A stretch of 18,713 bases of DNA from Planctomycetota bacterium (GCA_028823185.1 JAPKBY010000006.1:1-18713), one strand, 5' to 3'. Numbered from the stretch's first letter, positions 7,069-14,842 are shown. The notes: generated from the letters alone by a model not told the origin. Numbers and translations are program-made.

Positions 7069-7145
7069 GGGCGATTAGCTCAGTTGGTTAGAGCGCCTCT
7101 TTTACAAGGAGGAAGTCGTGGGTTCGAATCCCTCATCGCCCACCA
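7069..7145 (+). tRNA. tRNA-Val, anticodon UAC, CCA encoded
   Basis: The sequence folds as a full cloverleaf. Acceptor GGGCGAT (7069-7075) pairs with ATCGCCC (7135-7141). The D arm is GCTC-AGTTGGTTA-GAGC. The anticodon stem CCTCT/GGAGG encloses the loop TTTACAA with anticodon TAC at 7103-7105. The T arm GTGGG-TTCGAAT-CCCTC has one U-U mismatch at the second pair. Discriminator A is at 7142 and the CCA end at 7143-7145 is genome-encoded. It reads GUA and, by wobble, other valine codons. It lies 113 bp from the divergent ugd start, and its 3' end overlaps the last codons of an antisense methyltransferase gene. Confidence 0.95.
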
Positions 7146-8347
7146 CCCCGCCCTAAGGCGGGCTCTGCAAGATAGGCGCGATGTCCCTCATCTAGGCGAG
7201 CAATAAAGAGGGTCCCGCGCTTCTCCCCGGGTCCCTTGAAGCGCTTGGCTAGGACTTCAGCTCGATCAGGGTGCCCTCGCTTGCGAACCTCGATGGAGCC
7301 AATGTTGTTCGCTCGGAGCAGCGCTCTGACGCGGCGACGGTCAAGCGGCGCGCTTCCGAGGACGCGAAAGGGGTCGAGAAATGGCGAGATGACGGGAGAA
7401 TCTCCGACTAGGAGAGCGAGCATGGGGTGCAGAGCGCGCAGGCTGTGCTCCGCGGCTAAGGTCCCTAAGAGCCTCGAGCGGACGAGACAGGGATCAGGGT
7501 CATGAAGGTAGGGAGGGTCAGGCCGCTCCGTCCGAGGGATGGGCTCACAAGGGATGGGATGTCCCGAGAAGCGAGCTAAGACCTCTCCATTGCGTATGAG
7601 GAGGGCCTCCCTGGGTTGATCAATGGAGAGTTCACCGGTCCAGAGGCAGAGCTCGACTAGGCTCCGATCCACGGAGACCCACTGCCAGTGATAAGGGGCG
7701 CTAGAGGGTTTGACCCCATCTACGTCCATTGCAGGAGCTAGCTTCAAGCAGGCGCCCTCATGTTGCTCTGCGAGCTCTATTGCTTGGCCTAGAGATGGCG
7801 TCCACTCAGCTGGATTCATCGTTCGCACGCCCCCTGGTCGCCGGTCAGGATCGAGGAAGAGGGCGTCACTTTTAGCTGTTGGTTTGAGGCAATCTGAAAT
7901 CGTGACTCTAGCCGGGTGTCCGTAGAGGGTCAGATTGGCCGCAGAACAGGCGACTAAAAATGGATCAATTTCAGAGGAGATTACGTGGGCTCCAGCGCGC
8001 GCGAGCGCCAGAGAGTCTGCTCCTATTCCGCAGGTGGCATCGCTCACCCAGGCGTGTGGCATCTTGGAAAATAAATGTGCGGCGCGGGCGTTCGCGGCGG
8101 CCTCTGAGCTGGCTCTAGAGAGTCCTGAGGCCGTCATAAACAGCGGCGCTTCCTTGATAAAACGCGATCTTGAACGAAAGCGCAATTCGTGTAGTTCTGC
8201 GCACCTGCGCGCTAAGCTCGGCTCTAACGAACGTTTAAGCCGAGTCGCGACCTTCAAGAGATCGCGCTCTTCACCGAGCCCTTCGAGGGCTCGGTGTGCC
8301 TGCTCTTTGAAGAGCGGATCAGTATGTTTAGGTAGAAAACGTCCCAT
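7133..8347 (-). CDS. Class I methyltransferase with THUMP-like C-terminal domain
   Basis: The protein has 404 residues from the ATG at 8347; a TTG one codon earlier is possible. Residues 1-80 are helical. The SAM-binding core follows, with DATCGIGADSLALA near 107-120, an acidic SEIDP near 130, and DPDRRPGG near 170 where DNA/RNA methyltransferases usually have NPPY or DPPY. The C-terminal third, with VSVDRSLVELCLW, VRKRGHPDR, LAKRFKGPG and TLFIARL, matches the THUMP-like domain attached to such methyltransferases in several phyla. The target is most likely RNA, but that is inference from the family. The stop codon lies within the T-stem of tRNA-Val on the other strand, so the last residues (ALGRGGGR) are antisense to the tRNA 3' end. 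It is divergent from the regulator gene at 8489. Confidence 0.8.
   Translation of the reverse strand: MGRFLPKHTDPLFKEQAHRALEGLGEERDLLKVATRLKRSLEPSLARRCAELHELRFRSRSRFIKEAPLFMTASGLSRASSEAAANARAAHLFSKMPHAWVSDATCGIGADSLALARAGAHVISSEIDPFLVACSAANLTLYGHPARVTISDCLKPTAKSDALFLDPDRRPGGVRTMNPAEWTPSLGQAIELAEQHEGACLKLAPAMDVDGVKPSSAPYHWQWVSVDRSLVELCLWTGELSIDQPREALLIRNGEVLARFSGHPIPCEPIPRTERPDPPYLHDPDPCLVRSRLLGTLAAEHSLRALHPMLALLVGDSPVISPFLDPFRVLGSAPLDRRRVRALLRANNIGSIEVRKRGHPDRAEVLAKRFKGPGEKRGTLFIARLDEGHRAYLAEPALGRGGGR
7147..7162 (+). terminator. Short GC hairpin directly after tRNA-Val
   Basis: CCCGCC (7147-7152) and GGCGGG (7157-7162) form a 6-bp perfect stem with loop CTAA, two bases after the tRNA CCA. 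It is placed as a tRNA terminator but has no T-run, and it lies inside the antisense end of the methyltransferase coding sequence. Confidence 0.45.
8272..8296. repeat. 11-bp perfect inverted repeat inside the methyltransferase gene
   Basis: CACCGAGCCCT (8272-8282) and AGGGCTCGGTG (8286-8296) are perfect arms with a 3-nt loop. The repeat lies about 50 nt into the minus-strand methyltransferase coding region, encoding around 'HRALEGLGE'. It may be chance in GC-rich coding DNA, or a structure affecting early translation. Confidence 0.4.
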
Positions 8348-8471
8348 CAACGAGAATTCCGATCTGGAACCGGAGCGCCCGGCCTCTTACTTTCGCATCT
8401 TAAGCGGGACACCCCGCCACCTCGATCGAGTCACGGTCGCTGGAGGCTCCGCTTCTCTCACCATTGAATCG

Positions 8472-8484
8472 TCCCCGGAGGGGA
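8472..8484 (+). promoter_or_regulatory. Ribosome-binding site of the regulator inside a small hairpin
   Basis: GGAGGGG at 8477-8483 is a strong Shine-Dalgarno, five bases before GTG 8489, and decides that start. The same bases pair: TCCCC (8472-8476) with GGGGA (8480-8484) around loop GGA. The hairpin would hide part of the site. Another 5-bp hairpin (GCGGG-ACAC-CCCGC, 8404-8417) lies upstream in the 141-bp divergent gap. Confidence 0.4.
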
Positions 8485-8488
8485 TCGA

Positions 8489-10444
8489 GTGAACCGTATC
8501 CTTGTCATAGATGACGACGCCGGGAACCGGCTGATCGTTAAAAGTCGCTTGAGTGACCTCGGTCATGAAGTGATCACCACGGAGACTGGCGCTAGCGGCC
8601 TCATGGAGGTTCGTAGCGCTCCCCTAGATCTCGTGCTCGTGGCCGCAACCATCGATACAGGTATTTCCTCTGTCGACATCTGCCGCAGGCTGAAGGCGAT
8701 GCCCGAGTCCGCTCAGGTCCCGATCTTGCTCTACAGCAATCAGGCACCAAACCCTGAGGAGATGAGCCGCGCCTTCGAGGCAGGCTGTAATGGATTCGTG
8801 AACAAGGCAGAGATGCCGGTCCTCGACCAGATCGTGAAGGTTCACTTGAAGCACAAGGCGACCGTCGCTGAGCTGGTAGAGCAGAATCAAATGCTCGACC
8901 AGCAATACCGACGACTCCGCGACGGGCAAGAGAAGCCCACGGGTAAGACGGAGACCGTGGAGTCCATGGAGGGAGAGACTCGAGCGCTCCTGCGTGAGAT
9001 GGCTACCGGAAAAGTGGACGGGCTCTTGCTCGTCGACGCTGATGGGTTTGTTCGGCACTGCGATCGCGGTGCGTGTGAATTCTTTGGAAGCAGGGCAGAA
9101 GGAAAGAACCTTGGAAGCCTCGCGCCGGCTACCGGCCTTGAGGCATTCGTCCGTGACTCGCGCACTGAGATGCGAGAGGGCTTCCGCTTTGATCTGACTC
9201 CGTTGGGGGGTCGCTCAGCGCGCTGCTTGCTCGCGGCGGTCATTCCTTTGGTCTCTGATTCGACCATGAGCACTGGAGCCCTCGCAGGCCTGAAGGTCGT
9301 CCTTCTGCGCGACGCAGAGCGCAGGCGTTTGGCCGCAGGATTCCTCGGCATCAACGACACCATGCCGCATCGCCTTCAGCTCGGTCCTCTCTTGGACGCA
9401 GCGCGAGAGATGTACGCGATGGAGACGCTCGTCGGTCAAAGCGATGCGACTAAGGCTGTGCGAAGAGCGGTCTCGGGCGCTTGCAAGGTGAACGATCCCA
9501 TCTTGCTCAGTGGACCGGACGGCGCTGGTAAGACCCACGTGGCTCGAACGATCCACTATAACTCACAGGTCACAGGCTCTCTGATCGAGGCGAACTGCGC
9601 AGGCATGGACCCCGAGTCGATCGAGCGCGAGCTCTTTGGACTAAGGAAGGGAGGCCTGGAAGAGCCCGGTCTCATTCACTACGCAGCTGATGGAACGCTG
9701 TTTCTTGAGGAGATGGGTGCGCTGCCTAAGGAAGTCCAGATCCGCTTGCGAGAGGCCGTCGAGACAGGAAGGACACATCGCAAGGGCACAGAGGTCGCAG
9801 AGGACTTCAGGACGAGGTTGATCTGCGGCACCTCCCGCAGCCTCCAGGAGCTCGTTCGCTCTGGAGAGCTCAGGAAGGACTTCGCGGAGATGCTCAAGGG
9901 ATCAGAGATCTCGCTGCAATCGCTCTCTGAACGCTCTCAAGACGTCGTCCCCCTCGCGATTAGATTCATCTCACGCTACGGGCCGATTCATGGCGTTCAT
10001 GAGATCACCGACGAAGCTCTTGGCTTCTTAGATTGCTACTCCTGGCCGGGCAATGTCGGCGAGCTCGAGTCGACAATGCGCGCATCGTGCATGAAGGCGA
10101 CTGAAGGGACGCTCGGAATAGAGTCGCTCCCGCAGGTTGTTCGTGAGGCTGCTGGAGAGCTGCCTGCGCACGACCTGGTCCCCATGGCCCGTAAGGAGCC
10201 TGCGCCGACCCACTCCGTCCTCCCAGGCGCTGCTGTCGGTTCAGCTGGCGCGCTGCTCAGGCACCCCCGCCAGAATGCTTGGGATATCTCTCTCGAAGAT
10301 CCGATCAGCCTTGATCACTATGAGATGAAGTGTCTCTTGCGAGCTCTCGATGACGTGGAAGGCGACAAGCTCGCTGCCGCGCGTCTCTTGAGGGTCGGCA
10401 AGAGCACCTTGTACCGGAAGCTCAAGCGCTTCGGTATCCGCTAG
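8489..10444 (+). CDS. NtrC-shaped regulator with degenerate receiver and AAA+ domains
   Basis: The protein has 651 residues with a receiver domain (1-125), coiled-coil linker (about 125-155), PAS-like domain (about 170-275), sigma-54-interaction AAA+ domain (about 312-535) and Fis-type helix-turn-helix (606-651, ending KSTLYRKLKRFGIR). In the receiver, acidic D8/D9, S83 and K106 are kept, but the phospho-acceptor position in LDLVLVAA is Ala52. In the AAA+ domain Walker A is GPDGAGKT (342-349). Walker B is LFLEEMG, with Glu407 for the usual Asp. The GAFTGA loop after LFG is replaced by LRKGGLEEPG. Of the two arginines in the usual FREDLYYRL motif, the first is kept (R462) and the second is Met468. 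It therefore probably does not act by phosphorylation or by remodelling sigma-54 polymerase. It may bind DNA and respond through PAS or nucleotide binding. No histidine kinase is nearby. Confidence 0.88.
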   Translation: MNRILVIDDDAGNRLIVKSRLSDLGHEVITTETGASGLMEVRSAPLDLVLVAATIDTGISSVDICRRLKAMPESAQVPILLYSNQAPNPEEMSRAFEAGCNGFVNKAEMPVLDQIVKVHLKHKATVAELVEQNQMLDQQYRRLRDGQEKPTGKTETVESMEGETRALLREMATGKVDGLLLVDADGFVRHCDRGACEFFGSRAEGKNLGSLAPATGLEAFVRDSRTEMREGFRFDLTPLGGRSARCLLAAVIPLVSDSTMSTGALAGLKVVLLRDAERRRLAAGFLGINDTMPHRLQLGPLLDAAREMYAMETLVGQSDATKAVRRAVSGACKVNDPILLSGPDGAGKTHVARTIHYNSQVTGSLIEANCAGMDPESIERELFGLRKGGLEEPGLIHYAADGTLFLEEMGALPKEVQIRLREAVETGRTHRKGTEVAEDFRTRLICGTSRSLQELVRSGELRKDFAEMLKGSEISLQSLSERSQDVVPLAIRFISRYGPIHGVHEITDEALGFLDCYSWPGNVGELESTMRASCMKATEGTLGIESLPQVVREAAGELPAHDLVPMARKEPAPTHSVLPGAAVGSAGALLRHPRQNAWDISLEDPISLDHYEMKCLLRALDDVEGDKLAAARLLRVGKSTLYRKLKRFGIR

Positions 10445-10454
10445 GAAGGCTCAG

Positions 10455-10479
10455 CTAGAGTTCCTCAGGGGAGCTCTAG
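10455..10479. terminator. Bidirectional terminator-like hairpin between convergent genes
   Basis: CTAGAGTTCC (10455-10464) pairs with GGAGCTCTAG (10470-10479) over 10 positions, nine Watson-Crick and one G-T wobble, around a 5-nt loop. It covers the stop of the minus-strand glycosyltransferase gene and lies 11 bp after the regulator stop. There is no T-run on either side. Confidence 0.55.
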
Positions 10480-12432
10480 GGTCGCGACCTCAGAGGCTCG
10501 CGTGAAGGCGTGCTCGCCATTGGCGCCAGGATTGAGCAACGTCGCTGAGAGCTTCATCCCGCTCCACTTGTCTAGGGGGAGCTCAAAGCGCATGAGCTCC
10601 ATCTTGCGGTCACCTGTCGGCGTCAAGTAGAGCTCCATGCGAGCGAGGACAGGATGATCAGCTAATCTCCCTGCAGGGGAGAGAGTGCCGCGCGCTCCGA
10701 CCTCATCGTGAAGGGTGAGGCGAAGATCGGCCAATTGAACGTGGCCGCTGTTCGTGGCATAGACAGAGACGGAGTTGCCTTGCAGCTCAAGCTCGACCGT
10801 TGGAGACAGCCCGAGACTCCTGTGGCGGAGGATGTAGGCCTTCCCGTGGGTGCGCTTGCCCGTAGGTTGCGCTGGTGAGGGCAGAGGGACGGTGATGAGC
10901 TCATAAGCGCTGAGCGCTTGCGAGATGAGCGAGAGCCGTTCAGTCTCCGAGCCCTCGTAGTCATCGATCTCTTGAACCCAAGCGGTCGCGAGGTTTAGCA
11001 GCTTGGGAGCGTTTGGGGTCGAGAGGCAGGTCGGGATCACATAATCGTTCGACTCTTCTAGGGCCTCGAGCAGATTTGTGCGCTCGGGTTGGCCCCAAGG
11101 GCGCAGGCCCTCGCCCGCTGGCAGGGAGGTCGCGCGGCCAAAGAGGTCTCGTACATCCATCCGAGTGAGGTAGCCAATGGATCCGGGCCAAGGCGAGAGG
11201 ACAGAGACGGAGGGATCGAAGTTGTCTCTGATGAAGAGTCCAGTCGCCCTTAAGAATTGAGTCTTTGTGATCTCTTCTTCAAGGCCTGGCCGACCTAGCC
11301 ACCCGTGCATTTCCAGAGGAGTGGATTGCGTGGGCTCAAGGTATGAGTATTGGACTTTGGAGAGAGCGATCTTCCCGTAGTTCGCGGGCGCTTTGCTGAC
11401 CAGGACTGTGAAGAGGCCTGCGATCAAAAACGAGCTCCAGGCGAGCTGTCTCACCCAAGCCCTGTTTGAGTTGAGGGCGTTGATCATGCCCTCTTGTACT
11501 GCGAGGAGCAGGATCGGTAGGGCTGGCACCAGCGCAGCGTTGAACGGGAGCGTGGGCGCTTGGGTCGCGGTCGAGAATAAGACCCAACAGCTCCCAAGAG
11601 TGAGCGCTCGGCGTCCGCTGCTGGAGAGCCTTCCACGCAAGAGATACCAGAGCGTGTAGATGAGGAGCCCGAGGCTGACGCTTGAGACGAGGAAGTCTTT
11701 GATCCCTGCTCTCAGATCAATGAGCGAAGGGAGACCCTCTTTGATGAGGTGGGCAGTGAATGGGGAGAAGAACTCTCCATCTAGGTGTCTCCTCAAGAAC
11801 CCTAGAGCGAGGAAAGCAGTGAGCGGACAGAGATATGAGCTGAAGTGGGGAGCCTTGTCGTCTTTCCCTCTCAGGCCAGGAATGAAACGAATAATGAGGA
11901 AGAGAGGCGCCAGCAGCCAAGCTTCAGGCCTGGTGAGTCCAGCTAGCGCGAGCAGCACGCCGAAGCAGCGCGACCAGCCGCGCTCATAAGCGACGAAGCT
12001 GCCTGTTATGAGCAGGGTTAAGAGCGCTGTCTCGGTGCCGCTCAGCGCGGCCGCAGCGAAGGAGCCCGAGGTCGCGAGCAAGAAGGGAGTGATCAGGCTC
12101 GCGACGCGATCAGAGTGAAAGCGTGAGGCTATGAACACCGTGGTGAGGGCGCAGCCGACGCCAGCGATTTGAGCCCATTGATTGATAGAGAGGAAAGACC
12201 GCTCAATCAGAGAGCAAAAGAGCACCCACAGAAAGGAAGGGTAGCTGTCTAGTCCGCCAGCAACGGGTCCCCACGCGAACTGTCCCTCGTGTGCGAGGGT
12301 GCGCCCGACCCTGAACGCGGCGAAGGCCGTGTCGAAGGGTGGGGCCAAGTCGCCCGTCGGCGTTGTGTGAATCGCCAACGCATGGGCGATCAGTAAAGCC
12401 AAGGCGACGAACAGCGCGACCGAGCGGTTCAT
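10465..12432 (-). CDS. GT-C type membrane glycosyltransferase-like protein
   Basis: The protein has 655 residues: a helix at 4-21, then about nine to ten further membrane segments up to about residue 350, then a soluble C-terminal half. The first extracytoplasmic loop has PPFDTAFAAFRVGRTLAHEG followed by YPSFLWV. This corresponds to the 'DDAYxxFRYAxNLxxG ... YTNFLW' signature of GT-C transferases that use polyprenyl-phosphate sugars. The first acidic residue is kept (D34) and the second is Thr. SGTETALLTL (131-140) and LTRPEAW (166-172) are also typical of the family. It probably transfers a sugar on the outer face of the inner membrane, but the missing acidic residue leaves activity uncertain. 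Its ATG overlaps the thiI stop by one base (TGATG), so it is the last gene of that run. Confidence 0.7.
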   Translation of the reverse strand: MNRSVALFVALALLIAHALAIHTTPTGDLAPPFDTAFAAFRVGRTLAHEGQFAWGPVAGGLDSYPSFLWVLFCSLIERSFLSINQWAQIAGVGCALTTVFIASRFHSDRVASLITPFLLATSGSFAAAALSGTETALLTLLITGSFVAYERGWSRCFGVLLALAGLTRPEAWLLAPLFLIIRFIPGLRGKDDKAPHFSSYLCPLTAFLALGFLRRHLDGEFFSPFTAHLIKEGLPSLIDLRAGIKDFLVSSVSLGLLIYTLWYLLRGRLSSSGRRALTLGSCWVLFSTATQAPTLPFNAALVPALPILLLAVQEGMINALNSNRAWVRQLAWSSFLIAGLFTVLVSKAPANYGKIALSKVQYSYLEPTQSTPLEMHGWLGRPGLEEEITKTQFLRATGLFIRDNFDPSVSVLSPWPGSIGYLTRMDVRDLFGRATSLPAGEGLRPWGQPERTNLLEALEESNDYVIPTCLSTPNAPKLLNLATAWVQEIDDYEGSETERLSLISQALSAYELITVPLPSPAQPTGKRTHGKAYILRHRSLGLSPTVELELQGNSVSVYATNSGHVQLADLRLTLHDEVGARGTLSPAGRLADHPVLARMELYLTPTGDRKMELMRFELPLDKWSGMKLSATLLNPGANGEHAFTRASEVATLELP

Positions 12433-13688
12433 CAGTCGTCCAATCTAACCTTGATGCGCTCTGTTCCCCTCAGAGCTTCTGTCAGCAACTCATCCAAGTC
12501 GAAGGTGGTCTCTGCCTCTAGGCACTCCTCAATACGTCCATAGATGATCGGCTTCTCGGGCTGAAAGACCGTGCAGCAGTCGGGAGCAGGCTCAATAGAG
12601 GTGTCATAGGTCCCGATTCGCTGGGCTAGGTTCACAGATTCCTGCTTGTCCATGGCGATCAGTGGACGGATCACAGGGAGTCCGCTGGCATCTTCGATAC
12701 AGGTGATGTTCTCAAGGGTCTGGCTCGCGACTTGACCGAGGCTCTCGCCGGTGACGAGGGCGCCACAGCGATTCCTACGCGCCAAGCGCGTCGCGATGCG
12801 CTGCATCATCCGTCGATAGAGCACGGTCCGATAGCGCTCTGGTGCGAAGTCACGGATGGCCTCTTGGCACTTCGTGAAGGGGACGACGAAGAGCTGGCTC
12901 GTGGGTTGGTATTGCGCGAGGATTCGGACGAGGTCGACGACCTTTTTCCGAGAGGCATCTCCGAGATAAGGCGAAGAGTGATACGTCACATAGCTCACTC
13001 TGCAGCCGCGCTTCATGGCCATCCAGGCAGCGACTGGCGAGTCGATGCCTCCAGACAAGAGGCACAGGACATGCCCGAGCGTGCCTACAGGGAGACCGCC
13101 CGGTCCAGGTAAGCGCTTGGTGAAGATGAAGGCGTTCTTCTCGCGCACCTCGATACCTAAGACTAAGTCAGCGCCTTTTAGCTGCACTTTGAGCCTCTTC
13201 TCAAGCTCAGGGAGGACGCGATCAGCGACATAGCAGTCGAGCTCGCTGGAGGTCATCTGGAAGTTCTTGTTGCCACGGCGTGTCGCCACGCGGAAGCTCT
13301 GGATCTCGTCCGCCGGACACCCTTCAAGGGCTTCCTGTACAGAGCGGAGACCTTCCTCCGCGATCAGTTCTGGATCAAGAGGGACTCCGCGAGCGAGCGA
13401 GACGCTCTGGATGCCCATGACATCTTGTAGTCGCTTAGCGACGCGCTCAGGTTTTTGCTCAGGCCAAACCATGATTCTTCCGCGGCGCAGCTCGACCCTC
13501 ACCTTTGAGAGGCCTTCACAAGCTGAGCGGATATTGCTCGCGAGCTTGCGCTCAAAGAAGCCTCGGTTCTTTCCCTTCAGCGCGAGCTCGCCATATCGAA
13601 TGAGGACGAGGTAGGGGCGCTCTTCCGCGCTCGAAGAGGCCGAAGAGGCCGAATCAGACGATGTTTGCAAGTTCACTTCGGACCTCAT
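12432..13688 (-). CDS. thiI: tRNA 4-thiouridine synthase ThiI (short form, no rhodanese domain)
   Basis: ThiI adenylates U8 of tRNA and replaces oxygen with sulfur, giving 4-thiouridine; in some bacteria it also serves thiamine synthesis. The protein has 418 residues. The N-terminal ferredoxin-like segment has LIRYGELALKGKNRGFFERKL (from residue 29), a THUMP domain lies at about 80-190, and the PP-loop ATP site is LSGGIDSP (211-218) followed by TGESLGQVASQTLENI. C371-C372 in PDCCTVFQPEKP match the conserved cysteine that receives sulfur. The C-terminal rhodanese domain of the enterobacterial form is absent, as in Bacillus-type enzymes. These take sulfur from a dedicated NifS-like desulfurase, and that gene lies directly upstream. 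The first 24 residues are a serine-rich extension encoded partly in the 35-bp overlap with it. GTG 13676 or TTG 13670 are alternative starts. Confidence 0.93.
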   Translation of the reverse strand: MRSEVNLQTSSDSASSASSSAEERPYLVLIRYGELALKGKNRGFFERKLASNIRSACEGLSKVRVELRRGRIMVWPEQKPERVAKRLQDVMGIQSVSLARGVPLDPELIAEEGLRSVQEALEGCPADEIQSFRVATRRGNKNFQMTSSELDCYVADRVLPELEKRLKVQLKGADLVLGIEVREKNAFIFTKRLPGPGGLPVGTLGHVLCLLSGGIDSPVAAWMAMKRGCRVSYVTYHSSPYLGDASRKKVVDLVRILAQYQPTSQLFVVPFTKCQEAIRDFAPERYRTVLYRRMMQRIATRLARRNRCGALVTGESLGQVASQTLENITCIEDASGLPVIRPLIAMDKQESVNLAQRIGTYDTSIEPAPDCCTVFQPEKPIIYGRIEECLEAETTFDLDELLTEALRGTERIKVRLDD

Positions 13689-14811
13689 CTAGGAGCTGAA
13701 TGCTTCGTTGGACCTCTTCGAGGCTAGTCACCTTTCCGATCGAGAGGCGCAAAACACGTCGCGCCTCTTCTTCGTTTAGGCCGATGGCAAAGAGCGCCGG
13801 GTTCATGGATTTTTTACTCGATTGGCATGCGCTGCCTGCGCTCGCAGCGAGGCCGCGTGCGTCTAGGTGGTGCAGGAAGACTTCAGCCGGTGGACCTTCA
13901 ATGATGACGCTGATGATGTTGGGCAGCATCTCTTGCTTGGGAGCGCCTAGGTCGATGATGCGGCCGATCTTCCGCTCACGGACTCCCGCTCGCAGAGTTC
14001 GCATGAGCTCGCTCATGCGCGCGGTGGAGTCTTCGCGTTCCTCTTCCGCCAACTTCACGGCGAGTCCCAGCCCGCAGATTGAGGGAACATCTTGCGTCCC
14101 TCCTCTGAGGCCACCCTCTTGGCCGCCGCCATGAATGAGCGCTTGCATGGGATCATCGTTCGCGCGGATGAGCGCACCTGCCCCTTTGGGGCCATTGATC
14201 TTGTGCCCAGAGATCGAGATCGAATCGACACCGAGCAGCTCTACATCAAGCTCGACCTTCCCAAGGGCTTGTACGGCGTCGACATGAACAGCGGCGTGGG
14301 GGGCTGATCGGCGGACGATTTTCGTGAGCTCTCTTATTGGGAAGACGCAGCCGAACTCGTTGTTCGCGAACATCTGCGTGACCAAGACGGTGTCTGGGCG
14401 CACTCGCGCTTGTGCGTCTTCGAGGTCGAGCGCTCCATTTGAGTCAAGGCAGAGATCTTCGACCTCAAAGCCCTCCTCGATGAGCTGCATCGCAGGCATC
14501 CTCGTGCTGGGATGATCTAGCGGACCGACCAACACGTGGCGTCCATGTCCTCTTCGAGCGCGCGCGTGTCCAAAGACGGCGAGGTTGTTTGCTTCCGTGG
14601 CTCCTGAGGTGAAGATGACGCGTCCGGGCTGAGCGCCGGTCGCGCGCGCGATCTGGCGCCGAGCTTTATCAAGCGCCTCTGAAGCAGCGACGCCAGCTGC
14701 ATGGCGGGAGGAGGGGTTGGCATAGTTCTCCCGCCACCAGCCCTCCATGCTCTCTGAGACCCGCGGGTCAACGGGGGTCGAGGCAGCGTGATCTAGATGG
14801 ACGCGTTCCAA
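13654..14811 (-). CDS. Cysteine desulfurase, NifS/IscS family
   Basis: This PLP enzyme converts L-cysteine to alanine and carries the sulfur as a cysteine persulfide. The protein has 385 residues. Seen are VHLDHAASTPVDPRV at the N-terminus, TSGATEANNLA (68-78), H100 in LDHPSTR that stacks on PLP, VDAVQALGK with D178 and Q181, the PLP lysine K204 in ISGHKINGPKG, RGGTQDV (236-242), and the active cysteine C329 in AGSACQSSKKSMNPAL. The loop around this cysteine is IscS/NifS-like (group I). It overlaps the thiI start by 35 bp, so it is almost certainly the sulfur donor of the ThiI downstream. The start is TTG at 14811, which gives the usual short N-terminus. A general iron-sulfur role is possible, but no iscU-like scaffold is nearby. 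Confidence 0.93.
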   Translation of the reverse strand: MERVHLDHAASTPVDPRVSESMEGWWRENYANPSSRHAAGVAASEALDKARRQIARATGAQPGRVIFTSGATEANNLAVFGHARARRGHGRHVLVGPLDHPSTRMPAMQLIEEGFEVEDLCLDSNGALDLEDAQARVRPDTVLVTQMFANNEFGCVFPIRELTKIVRRSAPHAAVHVDAVQALGKVELDVELLGVDSISISGHKINGPKGAGALIRANDDPMQALIHGGGQEGGLRGGTQDVPSICGLGLAVKLAEEEREDSTARMSELMRTLRAGVRERKIGRIIDLGAPKQEMLPNIISVIIEGPPAEVFLHHLDARGLAASAGSACQSSKKSMNPALFAIGLNEEEARRVLRLSIGKVTSLEEVQRSIQLLDEVRSELANIV

Positions 14812-14842
14812 GGTGAGAGAGGATAACTCCTCGAGGGCTCTG

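Noticed and set aside
7133..7145. tRNA 3' end as an integration (att) site for a mobile element
   Set aside because: No integrase gene and no second copy of the tRNA 3' end were seen in the window.
7935..8492. Plus-strand open frame of 185 codons opposite the methyltransferase gene
   Set aside because: It is antisense to a gene with clear family motifs, and its predicted product has no recognisable feature.
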